From Nitrospirota bacterium (GTDB taxonomy: Bacteria; Nitrospirota; Nitrospiria; Nitrospirales; Nitrospiraceae), in the NCBI GenBank assembly GCA_040755395.1, contig JBFMAX010000006.1, positions 116,843 through 180,842 on the forward strand: 64,000 nucleotides of DNA, read 5' to 3'. Made by a program: the position numbers and the translations under genes. Position 1 is the first letter of the stretch, and each line of letters opens with the position of its first letter. A model generated the notes under the pieces. The model had not been told where the DNA came from, ran no database searches, and saw only the letters and a list, made by a program, of their open reading frames with translations. Below, in pieces: positions 25,843 through 34,128 of the stretch.

Positions 25843-27599
25843 ACCAGGACCTCCGCAGAAAACTCGACCGCATCACCGATATCCTCTGGGCCGGGGGCGT
25901 CACGAACCCCGTCACCTACATCGAGCAGATCTCCTATCTCATCTACCTCAAGCTGCTGGACGAAGAGGAGGCCGACCGCGAACTACGGGCTCGACTTACG
26001 GGGGGCAAAGGCAATGGGAACGGGCGGTTGCTGTTTCCCAAGCAGGCCGAGCGGTACCGGTGGTCGAAATGGCGATTCAAGAGCGGCGAAGAGCTGCGGA
26101 ACTTTGTCCGCGATGAAGTCTTTCCCTATATGGCCTCGCTCGTTAAAGAAGAGCCGAAGATTGCCGAGTATTTCCGCGACGCCGTTTTCGAGATCACTGA
26201 CCCCAATGTCCTCAAGCAGGTCGTAGACGAATTGGACAGTCTCGATTTTCGCAAGCTCGGCACCGACGTCAAAGGCGACATCTTCGAATATCTCCTTACC
26301 CACCTCGGCCAGTCGGCGCTCAATGGCCAATTCCGGACCCCGCGCCAAATCCGCGCCATGATGGTCGAGATGGTGGACCCCGATCTCGGCGACACCATCT
26401 TCGACCCAGCCTGCGGCACCGGCGGCTTTCTGATTGACGCCGTCGAGTACATCCTGGCCAAGTACTCTGCCGAGCCACAGCGGGTGCCCATCTACGGAGA
26501 AGAGTGGCTGGAAAAGGTGAGCGAAGAGCAAAAGCGGCTGCCGACCATCCAGTGGTACCGAAAGGGGCCAGGAGAAAGGATTCCGGACTGGGACCTGCTG
26601 GAGCGCGCGCTCTACGGCTTTGACGTGAGCCGGCAGATGATGCGGATCGCTATGATGAACCTCGTACTTCATGGCATTCGCAAGGCCCAGGTCAAGAGGG
26701 CCAACTCGCTTTCCGAGATGGGCGGGCTGACGGAAGACGACCTGCGCCGCCGTTACAAGGTGATCCTGTCGAATCCCCCGTTTTCGGGCGTATTGCCGCA
26801 GGATTCGATTCGCAAAGATCTCCCCACGAACTCGAAGAAGAGCGAGCTACTCTTCCTGGGTGTCATGATGCAGGCCCTGGCACCCGGTGGCCGCTGCGCC
26901 GTGGTCGTGCCCGAGGGACTGCTCTTCGGCTCCACGAGCGCGCATGTGGAGTTGCGGCGCAAGCTCGTCGAGGACTATGAGCTACTGGCCGTGGTCTCCC
27001 TCCCGGCGGGTGTCTTCAAGCCCTACGCCGGCGTCAAGACCGGCGTGCTGGTCTTCCGCCGCCCCGTCTCGTCAGAGCCCTCTCCCCCTGGCAAGGGGAG
27101 AGATTCTTCCTCGATTGCCTCTCCCCACGGAGTGAGTGGGCCGTCATCTGCACCCTCTTCCCACCGCGGGAGAGGGGAGGATGAGGCGAAGTCTCTTTCC
27201 ATCAATCGAAAGGTCTGGTTTTACGACGTGCGCGCAGACGGTTACGACCCGGACAAGATCGTCGGCGGCGGGCGTCCCGAGACCCCGGACCGCAACGACA
27301 TTCCAGACCTGCTCCAGCAATGGGCGGCGTACAAAAAGTCCGGCTTCAAAGACCCGCCGGGTGTTGAGGCGGGCACGCTGCTCGAACCGGGGACCCCGGA
27401 GCACCGCTGCTGGTGGGCCACGCTCAACACGATTGCGGAGAACGATTACAACCTAGCGGCGGGCCGCTATAAGCCCCAGGTCGCAGAGAAGCCACCAGAA
27501 GAAGACCCGGCGCAGTTGATTCGGGAGGTGCTCACCATCGAGCGAGAGATCACGGAAGGATTAGAGAAGCTGCTCAAAGAAGTGGAGTCAGCAGTATGA
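25839..27599 (+). CDS. hsdM: Type I DNA methyltransferase subunit HsdM
   Basis: N6-adenine methyltransferase of the intact type I system, 586 residues. The N-terminal helical domain (KLDRITDILWAGGVTNPVTY) is followed by motif I FDPACGTGGFLIDAV and catalytic motif IV NPPF in VILSNPPFSGVLP. It overlaps the toxin remnant by 4 bp and hsdS by 4 bp (ATGA). Residues about 410-450 are an odd Ser/Pro/Gly-rich insertion encoded by CT/GA-rich palindromic repeat DNA between VLVFRRP and KVWFYDVRADGY; it keeps the frame, so the enzyme may tolerate it as a surface loop. Confidence 0.92.
   Translation: MNQDLRRKLDRITDILWAGGVTNPVTYIEQISYLIYLKLLDEEEADRELRARLTGGKGNGNGRLLFPKQAERYRWSKWRFKSGEELRNFVRDEVFPYMASLVKEEPKIAEYFRDAVFEITDPNVLKQVVDELDSLDFRKLGTDVKGDIFEYLLTHLGQSALNGQFRTPRQIRAMMVEMVDPDLGDTIFDPACGTGGFLIDAVEYILAKYSAEPQRVPIYGEEWLEKVSEEQKRLPTIQWYRKGPGERIPDWDLLERALYGFDVSRQMMRIAMMNLVLHGIRKAQVKRANSLSEMGGLTEDDLRRRYKVILSNPPFSGVLPQDSIRKDLPTNSKKSELLFLGVMMQALAPGGRCAVVVPEGLLFGSTSAHVELRRKLVEDYELLAVVSLPAGVFKPYAGVKTGVLVFRRPVSSEPSPPGKGRDSSSIASPHGVSGPSSAPSSHRGRGEDEAKSLSINRKVWFYDVRADGYDPDKIVGGGRPETPDRNDIPDLLQQWAAYKKSGFKDPPGVEAGTLLEPGTPEHRCWWATLNTIAENDYNLAAGRYKPQVAEKPPEEDPAQLIREVLTIEREITEGLEKLLKEVESAV
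27078..27181. repeat. Palindromic repeat DNA inserted inside hsdM
   Basis: Contains CTCTCCCC ... GGGGAGAG arms (27080-27104) and a second related block (27160-27181, CCCTCTTCCC ... GGGAGAGGGGAGG). The class matches intergenic repeats at 13249, 20528 and 37215. Here it lies in coding sequence and preserves the reading frame. Confidence 0.65.
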
Positions 27600-28852
27600 A
27601 GTGGCCTACCTATTCACTTGGCCAGCTCTGTGAAATCTCGACAGGCCGGACGCCCTCCAGGGCACGGCCTGAGTATTTCGGTGGAGAACATGTATGGGTC
27701 ACGATAAGCGATCTGAACGACGACGTGGTGTCAGATTCAAGGGAGCGAATTACCGACCTTGCCCTCACTGAAACAAACATTCAACCGGTGGCGCCAGGGA
27801 CAGTTCTACTTGGGTACAAGTTAAGCCTTGGCAAGCTTGGCATAGCTGGAAAACGCCTTTACACGAATGAAGCAATAGCTGCGCTTCCGCCCAAGTCTGG
27901 CGTCCCAGTCTTAAATAAGTTCCTGTTGTACGCCCTGAAGCGTGTCGATTATCTGGCGCTCTGCCATGGTGCTGTGAAAGGAAACTGCCTTAACCGCGCG
28001 TCCTTGGAGCAAATAAGGGTTCCATTACCTCCCCTTTCTGAGCAGCGCCGAATCGTCGAGATCCTCGACCAGGCCGACGCGCTGCGCCGGAAGCGCGCCG
28101 AGGCCGACGCCAAGGCCGCCCGCATCCTCCCCGCCCTCTTCTACAAAATGTTCGGCGATCCGGTGACGAACCCGAGAGCCTGGGTGGTTCTCAGGATTGG
28201 GGATTTCGCAGACGTGCAGGGAGGGCTTCAATTGACACCCGCACGTAAAGAGTTGAGCTTAAAGGTTTCTTATCTTCGTGTGGCTAATATCTATCGTGAT
28301 CAGTTGGATCTGAGCGAAATAAAGCTAATCGGAGCCACCAAAGATGAAATCGAGCGAACTCGACTAAGGCAAGACGATATTCTCATCGTTGAGGGACACG
28401 GCAATCCCTTGGAGATCGGTCGCTCTGCAGTCTGGAATGGTTCAATCGACCCCTGCGTTCATCAAAATCACCTGATCCGGGCGCGGGTTGACCAAAGCAA
28501 GGTGCTGCCGCTTTACATCAGCCATTTCTTAAATAGCAGCGGCGGCCGCCTCCAACTCATCAGGTCGGGTAAGACCACTTCGGGCTTGAACACAATCAGC
28601 GTGGGGAACGTTAAGGCGGTTAAGGTACCCGTACCTCCGCTTGATCTTCAAAAGCGTTATGTGGAAAAAGCTGAGACCGTGTCCGCTGCTGCCGACCATG
28701 GCCAATTGGCCAACGCTTCAATCGATCGGCTCTTTTTGTCTCTATTGGGTCACGCCTTCTCCGGAGCCCTCACCGCCAAGTGGCGCGAGGCTCACATGAG
28801 AGAGCTTCTAGGCGAGATGGAAGAGCAGGCTAAGGTAGTGGGCACAAAATGA
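27596..28852 (+). CDS. hsdS: Type I restriction specificity subunit HsdS
   Basis: DNA-recognition subunit, 418 residues. Two target-recognition domains: residues 1-150 (YSLGQLCEISTGRTPSRARP) and about 200-360 (VLRIGDFADVQGGLQLTPAR). The central conserved helix is LPPLSEQRRIVEILDQADALR, with the C-terminal equivalent near VPPLDLQKRYVEKAE. Its start overlaps hsdM as ATGA. It is full length, so this second restriction system should be functional, unlike the frameshifted locus at 1.7-5.0 kb. The recognition sequence cannot be predicted from sequence alone. Confidence 0.92.
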   Translation: MKWPTYSLGQLCEISTGRTPSRARPEYFGGEHVWVTISDLNDDVVSDSRERITDLALTETNIQPVAPGTVLLGYKLSLGKLGIAGKRLYTNEAIAALPPKSGVPVLNKFLLYALKRVDYLALCHGAVKGNCLNRASLEQIRVPLPPLSEQRRIVEILDQADALRRKRAEADAKAARILPALFYKMFGDPVTNPRAWVVLRIGDFADVQGGLQLTPARKELSLKVSYLRVANIYRDQLDLSEIKLIGATKDEIERTRLRQDDILIVEGHGNPLEIGRSAVWNGSIDPCVHQNHLIRARVDQSKVLPLYISHFLNSSGGRLQLIRSGKTTSGLNTISVGNVKAVKVPVPPLDLQKRYVEKAETVSAAADHGQLANASIDRLFLSLLGHAFSGALTAKWREAHMRELLGEMEEQAKVVGTK

Positions 28853-28975
28853 AGGTGTGCAGCATGCTAGGCCATCTCTGACTATGATCAGGCTTTGGAT
28901 CGCAGCGCTTGCCGCGGATTTAGTGATGAGCGCTTATTGAAAGCGCCGGCGGGTTAACCTTCAGGAGACAACCTC

Positions 28976-29848
28976 GTGAAAATTTCTTTGCCGGAGATCC
29001 GCCATAACCGTGCCGGTTTCGAGGAACTGGTTCGCCTGCATGCAACCCTCGAACCGTGTCGATTCACAACGATCGAGATCGATCTGGCCAAAGCCGATTG
29101 GTTCGATGCCGATATGTGCGCGCCTCTTGGCGCTGTGCTGTATTGTATCGGGTACAACGTCAATAAGGTGCAACTCGTCAATCTCCAACCTCAGATCGAG
29201 AGAATTCTGTCGAAGAACGGGTTCCTCAGCCATTACGGGCGTTTGCTAGCGCGGGATACCTACGGCACGACGATTCCTTATCAGCGGTTCGATGTAAAGG
29301 ACGACCGATTCTTCGCGAGCTATGTCGAATCCAAATTCGTTCGGCGGACGGAGATGCCACGCATGTCATCCGGACTCGTGAAGCGTTTTCGCGAGAGCGT
29401 CTTTGAAATCTTCAGCAATGCCGTGATTCACTCGCAGACGGAGCTTGGAATTTTCAGTTGTGGCCAGTTCTTCCCAATGAAGAATCGATTGGACTTCTCC
29501 GTAGCTGATCTGGGCATAGGGATTCGGCGCAGTGTCCTGGAACATACCGGCTTGGATTTGCCGGCGGATAAGGCGATCGTCTGGGCGACGAGCGAGAGGA
29601 ATACAACCAAACGCGGCCCCATCCCTGGAGGACTCGGATTGAAACTTCTAGCCGAATTCATCACCCTCAACGGAGGAAGGATTCAAATCGTTTCGGATGC
29701 CGGCTATTGGTCGCTAGAGAAGGGACATGTGCAGACCGCCCTGCTCAGTGCGCCGTTCCCGGGAACGGTGGTGAACGTTGAAATCAACACGGCCGATCGG
29801 CGATCCTATGTGCTCTCATCGGAAGTGAAGGAAACGGACATCTTTTAG
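28976..29848 (+). CDS. STAS-like / GHKL ATPase two-domain protein
   Basis: 290 residues; an AGGAGA site precedes the start, read as GTG at 28976. Residues 1-100 look STAS-like (IEIDLAKADWFDADMCAPLG, then VQLVNLQPQIERILSKNG). Residues about 130-260 form a GHKL/HATPase domain: FRESVFEIFSNAVIHSQ (N box), VADLGIGIRRSV (G1 box, D-x-G-x-G) and PIPGGLGLKLLAEFI (G2 box). No histidine phospho-acceptor domain or receiver is present, so it is not a standard kinase; it recalls anti-sigma kinase / anti-antisigma pairs fused in one chain. It heads a three-gene operon with a DUF4325 protein and a PIN nuclease. Confidence 0.75.
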   Translation: MKISLPEIRHNRAGFEELVRLHATLEPCRFTTIEIDLAKADWFDADMCAPLGAVLYCIGYNVNKVQLVNLQPQIERILSKNGFLSHYGRLLARDTYGTTIPYQRFDVKDDRFFASYVESKFVRRTEMPRMSSGLVKRFRESVFEIFSNAVIHSQTELGIFSCGQFFPMKNRLDFSVADLGIGIRRSVLEHTGLDLPADKAIVWATSERNTTKRGPIPGGLGLKLLAEFITLNGGRIQIVSDAGYWSLEKGHVQTALLSAPFPGTVVNVEINTADRRSYVLSSEVKETDIF

Positions 29849-29873
29849 TCTTTCCGCAAGAAAGGGATCAGTT

Positions 29874-30233
29874 ATGGAGAAAGGAATCATCATTTCGCCG
29901 TATGAGATCGTTGGAAGTCCGCTGTGTGTGGCCTCGGACGATGGCCAAAAGGTCTTCCAGCGCATTGCCGCGGCTCTGAAGGAGGGGAGGACCGTCACGG
30001 TATCGTTCCGGAATGTCACGAGCCTCACCTCCGCCTTTCTGAACGCCGCTATCGGGCAACTCTACGGTTCATTCTCTCAGGAGGAGATACGAGCGCGACT
30101 TAAGGTGAAGGATATGGCCCCCGCAGATCTCGCCTTGCTGAAGCGCGTCGTCGATACAGCCAAAGAGTATTTCAAACATCCTGAACGATTCAGGAAGGCT
30201 GAGCGGGCTGCTCTGCGGGGAGAGAATGCCTGA
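29874..30233 (+). CDS. DUF4325 (STAS-like) protein
   Basis: 119 residues. The stretch GQKVFQRIAAALKEGRTVTV, then VSFRNVTSLTSAFLNAAIG, matches the STAS-like DUF4325 family, in which the Ser/Thr-rich loop resembles the phosphorylated site of anti-anti-sigma factors (SpoIIAA). It lies 25 bp after the HATPase gene and overlaps the PIN gene by 8 bp. The pairing of a HATPase and a STAS-like protein suggests a partner-switch phospho-relay. Function of the family is not established. Confidence 0.75.
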   Translation: MEKGIIISPYEIVGSPLCVASDDGQKVFQRIAAALKEGRTVTVSFRNVTSLTSAFLNAAIGQLYGSFSQEEIRARLKVKDMAPADLALLKRVVDTAKEYFKHPERFRKAERAALRGENA

Positions 30234-30771
30234 GACGATTCGCCGAATAGATGACTACAGGTTCGCTCCATCCGACAAACTTCTCTTAGATGCCAACGTC
30301 TGGCTCTTCATTTACAGCCCCCAGTACAGGCCTACGGATCGGCGAGCAAAGGTCTACTCGACGGCATTAAAACGCATACTCGCTGCTCGTGGCACAATTT
30401 TCATTGACGCGATAGTTCTCTCGGAGTTCGTGAATGTCCTGGCTCGGCTGGCTTACAATAGTTTGTCCTCTACGAAGCGACCACCCGACTTCAAAGCGTT
30501 CCGAAACAGTTCCTCATTCCATGCGATTGCCGAGAGCATCGCGGACTCCTGCAAACGTATTCTTCAAATTGCAACGCGAATCGAGAGTGGCTTTACCTTA
30601 TTGGACCCGGCAGATCTAATGAGCCGGTTCGCGGCGGGCAAGTCGGACCTTAATGATCTCTTGCTTACCCATTTATGCAGGACGCAATCGCTGACTCTGG
30701 TGACAGATGACGCCGATTTTCGTGGGAGCGGGCTTGCCATCCTTACCGCTAACGCGCACTTGCTGCGCTAG
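30226..30771 (+). CDS. PIN-domain protein (putative ribonuclease)
   Basis: 181 residues with the PIN-domain acidic residues: LLLDANVWLFIY (first Asp), IVLSEFVNVLARL (Glu), then KSDLNDLLLTH and VTDDADF (late Asp residues). This matches VapC-like toxins in fold, but it is longer than the usual 130 and its genetic partner is not a VapB-type antitoxin; it is coupled to the DUF4325 gene by an 8-bp overlap. It could be the effector of a system switched by the two upstream proteins. A repeat/IS3 insertion follows 20 bp after the stop. Confidence 0.78.
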   Translation: MPETIRRIDDYRFAPSDKLLLDANVWLFIYSPQYRPTDRRAKVYSTALKRILAARGTIFIDAIVLSEFVNVLARLAYNSLSSTKRPPDFKAFRNSSSFHAIAESIADSCKRILQIATRIESGFTLLDPADLMSRFAAGKSDLNDLLLTHLCRTQSLTLVTDDADFRGSGLAILTANAHLLR

Positions 30772-30837
30772 CACAGGCCAATTCGAAAGCAAGAAAAGGG
30801 GTCGGGATGAGCTAGCCCGGGTTTCGTGGACACCAAG

Positions 30838-31701
30838 TTAAGAGTCACTGATCCGTCGCTCGAACTCGAGCGGACTGAGATACGCCAGACTCTGATGCAG
30901 TCGCTGGCGATTATAGAACCCTTCGATGAACGCAAAGATCTCCCGGCTCGCCTCGTCCCGGGTATGATACATCTGGTGATGGATCAATTCCTTCTTCACG
31001 GTACTGAAGAAGCTCTCCGCCACGGCATTGTCGTAGCAATTGCCTTTCCGGCTCATGCTTGGCGTTATGCCGAGGGCTGCGAGGCGACGTTGGTACGCCA
31101 GGCAGCTGTATTGCGACCCCTGGTCCGAGTGATGAATGAGCCCGGGCTGGATGCGCCGTTGGCGCACCGCCATGGCGAGGGCCTCGAGCGTCAGCTGTTG
31201 GTCGGGCTTGGCGCTCATGGCCCAGCCGATCACCCGCCGCGAATACAGATCCAAGAGCACGGCCACATAGAGCCAGCCCGCTCGCGTCGGGACGTGGGTA
31301 AAATCCCCGCCCCACACCCGATTGAGCGTAGTGGTCACAAAGCGTTGGTGGAGGAGATTGGGCGCGGGCGGGGGCAGCTGATGGTGCTCGACGATGACGC
31401 GGAAGCGACGGATCCGCCGGGCTTCGAGGCCCGCTAGCTTGCGCAACCGCGCTACGCGATGACGGCCACACCGGACTCCGCTTTGGTTCACCGCGCGCCA
31501 TCATTTCATCGCGCCGTACTCTTCCCGCGCCTGCTGATGCAGCCGGCGCAGCACGGGGAGGAGTTGCTGATCGGCGGCAGTACGGGCACTCATCGGCCGA
31601 TCCCGCCAGGCATAGTAGCCGCTGCGACTGACGGCGAGGGCCGCGCACAAGCGGGTCACGCGATGCGTGCGTTCTTGAGTCCGGATAAACGCGTATCTCA
31701 C
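30838..31701 (-). pseudogene. IS3-family transposase orfB with an in-frame TGA
   Basis: DDE integrase part of the IS3 transposase. From GTG 31701 it reads VRYAFIRTQERTHRVTRLCA to QQAREEYGAMK, where TGA (31501-31503) interrupts, then continues in the same frame as WRAVNQSGVRCGRHRVA. The catalytic triad is present beyond the stop: WGGDFTHVPTR (D), IHHSDQGSQY (D) and NAVAESFFSTVKKEL (E). The GTG overlaps the orfA stop. In a functional element the fusion OrfAB is made by -1 frameshifting. Confidence 0.85.
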
Positions 31702-31988
31702 GTGGACTCCCTCGCAAAGTAGGCGGCGGCTTTTTTTAAAATATCCCGCTCCTCGGTGACCCGAACCAACTCCCGCTTGAGACGTGCCAGTTCGGCAGCC
31801 GGTTCCGCTTGCCGACCGGAACCGGGAAACGCCCCGCCATGCTTGGCGACGTCCTTCTGCCATTTGTACAGACGATTGCGTGGGATACCAAGCTCACGGG
31901 CAATCTCAGCGGCCGGGCGTTGGCCGGCATTCAAAAGCTGCACCGCTTGTCGCTTAAACTCGGGAGTGAACCGTCGTCGCTGCCCCAT
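31698..31988 (-). CDS. IS3-family transposase orfA
   Basis: 96 residues with a helix-turn-helix at the N-terminus (RRFTPEFKRQAVQLLNAGQ, then AEIARELGIPRNRLYKWQK) and a leucine-zipper-like helix (LARLKRELVRVTEERDILKK). The A7 run at DILKKAAAYF is a typical -1 frameshift site for producing the OrfAB transposase. It binds the terminal repeats in this family. Intact. Confidence 0.9.
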   Translation of the reverse strand: MGQRRRFTPEFKRQAVQLLNAGQRPAAEIARELGIPRNRLYKWQKDVAKHGGAFPGSGRQAEPAAELARLKRELVRVTEERDILKKAAAYFAREST

Positions 31989-32061
31989 GTCGCACCTCCT
32001 CAGGAGCTCATCGTGCCCCCTTTTGAGGTGTCCGTCAAACCCGGGCTAGCTCAGGAGTCGA

Positions 32062-32394
32062 TTATTGAGAGGAAACCCGCGATTCGCGTAAAGGACTCCC
32101 GACCCTTTTTCTTCGTCCCGCTGTTTCCACCTCGGCGAACTCGATAATGACTTCGTCCTCGGTATAGCGATACAAAAGCCTTAAGAACCGTGGGACCGGG
32201 AGGCGGTAGGGCTGGGATCTGACGAGGTACCGGGGCGGGTTAAAGCCTGGAACGCGGTAGCCTATCTCGGGCTGTCGCGCCAAGCGCCACTCAAGCGCTC
32301 GAACGACGTTTCGCAGTAATGGATCTTTCTGTTCTTCCTGCTCAAGGTACTCCTTCGCAGCCGATTCAACGATGACAGTTCTGGCAACAGCCAT
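32062..32394 (-). CDS. RelE/ParE-like toxin, partner of the Panacea antitoxin
   Basis: 110 residues: VARTVIVESAAKEYLEQEEQ, then LEWRLARQPEIGYRVPGFN and LRLLYRYTEDEVIIEFAEV, a RelE/ParE-like fold. It lies 3 bp after the Panacea-domain gene in the same operon. Its last dozen or so residues (VGSPLRESRVSSQ) are encoded within the right arm of the short inverted-repeat element that carries the IS3 insertion, so the natural C-terminus was replaced. Toxicity cannot be inferred from sequence. Confidence 0.7.
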   Translation of the reverse strand: MAVARTVIVESAAKEYLEQEEQKDPLLRNVVRALEWRLARQPEIGYRVPGFNPPRYLVRSQPYRLPVPRFLRLLYRYTEDEVIIEFAEVETAGRRKRVGSPLRESRVSSQ

Positions 32395-32397
32395 GGG

Positions 32398-32958
32398 CTA
32401 GGCCGTCTTGCTTAAGACTCGCTTGGCCCATTTCACATCCTCGTCGGTTACTTCTCCAAGCTCTGAGGCCAGTGCTGCATACAGGGGGATCTCTTCTCCG
32501 ATTTCAGCCAATTTCCAGATTGCGTCATGTGAGGCCAAGCTGATGGACGTCGCGGTATGCTTATGACACACCACGTCGATCACCGAGTCGATCAAGCTGA
32601 TCTCGTCTGGTGTGAACATAGAGATGTCCGGCTTCCTCAGCGCGACATACTCCTTCTTTACCTTCCCGAAATACTCAACTTCCCGTACCGCCAGCGCTCC
32701 TTCGGCTTCAAGTTCGTCGACAATGCCAAGAATGTGTCGAGGAACCGGGCCGAATTGCTGTTTTGTGTATGTCTCGCCGGTGATCGATGCACCGGTTGTC
32801 GCATATGCGATCACATCCGAATACCAGAGAATCTTGTTCAGCTTCGTCGCTCCTAAGACCGAGGGGTCGTGACACTGAAAGCAGACGTAATGGACCAGCG
32901 CCTTTAGCTTGGTTCGATCAAGCGGCTGTTTCCCATTCTCTGGGACCACACGCGCCAT
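32398..32958 (-). CDS. panA: Panacea-domain (DUF4065) antitoxin, PanA-like
   Basis: 186 residues; ATG 32958 has GGAGGAA 4-6 bp upstream. LKALVHYVCFQCHDPSVLGA, then LGATKLNKILWYSDVIAYA and TGETYTKQQFGPVP, match the Panacea domain (SocA-like, DUF4065) known as the antitoxin half of PanAT systems, where it neutralises diverse toxins. The toxin-like gene directly downstream supports this. A Panacea protein can also serve as a proteolytic adaptor (SocA). It lies in a region rich in toxin-antitoxin genes. Confidence 0.82.
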   Translation of the reverse strand: MARVVPENGKQPLDRTKLKALVHYVCFQCHDPSVLGATKLNKILWYSDVIAYATTGASITGETYTKQQFGPVPRHILGIVDELEAEGALAVREVEYFGKVKKEYVALRKPDISMFTPDEISLIDSVIDVVCHKHTATSISLASHDAIWKLAEIGEEIPLYAALASELGEVTDEDVKWAKRVLSKTA

Positions 32959-33152
32959 ACATTTCCTCCCGCGCCGGAGTGTAATGGAAAGCGAGCAATT
33001 ATTCCTTCGAGGAAAGGACAAGAATTCGGATAAGGGAGCTCTGCGACGTTGATCCTAACAGGTGCATTATAGTGGCAGCCAAGAGAGACTGGCAAGAATT
33101 CAGATTAAAGAGAGAGTCGCGCCAATTGAGGGAGCTGGCGCAGCCTTAGGGA

Positions 33153-33190
33153 GAAAGAAAAGGTACCGCCGGAAAGAAAAGGTACCGGGA
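33153..33190. repeat. Two tandem copies of a 19-bp unit within a gene-poor stretch (33022-33475)
   Basis: GAAAGAAAAGGTACCG occurs at 33153-33168 and 33172-33187, 19 bp apart. The second copy continues GGGAGTCTTTT and so resembles the end of the short inverted-repeat element (AAGAAAAGGGGTCGGGAGTC) with three differences. The rest of 33022-33475 holds nothing I recognise. Confidence 0.65.
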
Positions 33191-33475
33191 GTCTTTTGCT
33201 AGGTAGGCCGCGCACTCTCTAAGGCCTGACGAAGTCTTCCGAGGAGGCGTAAGCTCGAGGGCTTGCTAAAGACGGTGCAAGAGCCGGTGTGGGAGTGGTC
33301 GCATCAAAGGGTGTCAGCGGGCCCAAGACGAGCAGGTGCGAGCCGGGCCGGCGACTACCGCGGCTGCCAAGTGATCCGACAGATTCGGACCCTCATCGCC
33401 GCACTACGATCTGGATCCGTTTAAGCGGGTGGGTCGACACTCCTGAGTTGGCGACGCGTCGGGTGCTGTGTTCGG

Positions 33476-33748
33476 TTACTCGTCCTTCTTCGGCTGCGAA
33501 TTCGCTTTCTTGGTCTTAAACGGCCCCGCACCGGGTCCTTTCGCCTCGGCTCCCCCCGGCCCGACTTCGGCTGATCCAGCTTTCAGCGGCCCCGCACTGG
33601 GTCCCTTGGCCTCAACGCCCCCCGGCCCGACTTCAACCGACGCGGCCTTGAATGGCCCGATACCGATCTTGGCCTCGGCGCAGCCAAAGCAAACGCCCGC
33701 GGCCATCAGGAGAATGAAGAATTGTGCCGCTTTGCGAGGTGTTTTCAT
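33476..33748 (-). CDS. Small putative lipoprotein with internal repeats
   Basis: 90 residues. The N-terminus (MKTPRKAAQFFILLMAAGVC) is a signal peptide with a possible lipobox ending in CFGC. The mature part is made of repeats of the pattern EVGPGGxEAKGPxAGP, about 20 residues each, in two and a half copies, followed by a Lys-rich tail. It would be an extended, Gly/Pro-rich surface or periplasmic peptide. No family recognised; the ribosome site is poor, so expression is uncertain. Confidence 0.55.
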   Translation of the reverse strand: MKTPRKAAQFFILLMAAGVCFGCAEAKIGIGPFKAASVEVGPGGVEAKGPSAGPLKAGSAEVGPGGAEAKGPGAGPFKTKKANSQPKKDE

Positions 33749-33985
33749 GCTCGTCCCTCCGGTTTACATATTGTGTCAAAGGTACCAAACCGCTGGCACC
33801 TGTCAACGTGTACTACGCACAATCCACGATGATAGGGATTTCCGTGGGATGCGATGGGAACCCGCACCGAAACGCGCGCGAAACGGCGAATGGTGACATC
33901 CATGGAAGAGTGGCGGCAGGAGCTCAGTCCGGCTGACTCCTCAGGGTGTCGAGCCGGGTGATTCACAATCGATGATCAGCAGAGC

Positions 33986-34128
33986 AAGAAAAGGGGTCGG
34001 GAGTCTATTCTTGAGAGGACACCTGCGATTTGCATAGATATGCATCCTGTCTCCGTCGCCCCCGCGTGGCCGCTGCCGTTCTCACCTATCATGTCTGCAT
34101 AATGAAACGACTCCCGACCCCTTTTATT
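33986..34128. repeat. Second copy of the short inverted-repeat element (MITE/REP-like)
   Basis: Ends are AAGAAAAGGGGTCGGGAGTC (33986-34005) and its complement GACTCCCGACCCCTTTTATT (34109-34128). The interior TTGAGAGGACACCTGCGATT is similar to the copy split by the IS3 element. Beyond the right end a 19-bp unit GACCCCTTTTATTCCGTCC is repeated in tandem (34116-34134 and 34135-34153). No coding capacity. Confidence 0.75.

Larger units (their letters stand above)
30808..32053 (-). mobile_element. IS3-family insertion sequence
   Basis: 1246 bp bounded by 27-bp inverted repeats (30808-30834 and 32027-32053) that match at 24 of 27 positions and start TGAGCTAGCCCGGGTTT. A GGA target duplication flanks it (30805-30807 and 32054-32056). 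It carries orfA and orfB with an A-rich slippery site between them. orfB has an internal stop, so this copy probably cannot transpose alone. It sits inside a short inverted-repeat element. Confidence 0.88.
30791..32113. repeat. Short inverted-repeat element (MITE/REP-like), split by an IS3 insertion
   Basis: The left end (30791-30807) begins AAGAAAAGGGGTCGGGA; the right end (32094-32113) reads AAGAAAAAGGGTCGGGAGTC on the opposite strand, one mismatch from the left end. Removing the IS3 element and one target copy restores a 74-bp element. A second, longer copy lies at 33986-34128. Confidence 0.75.
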
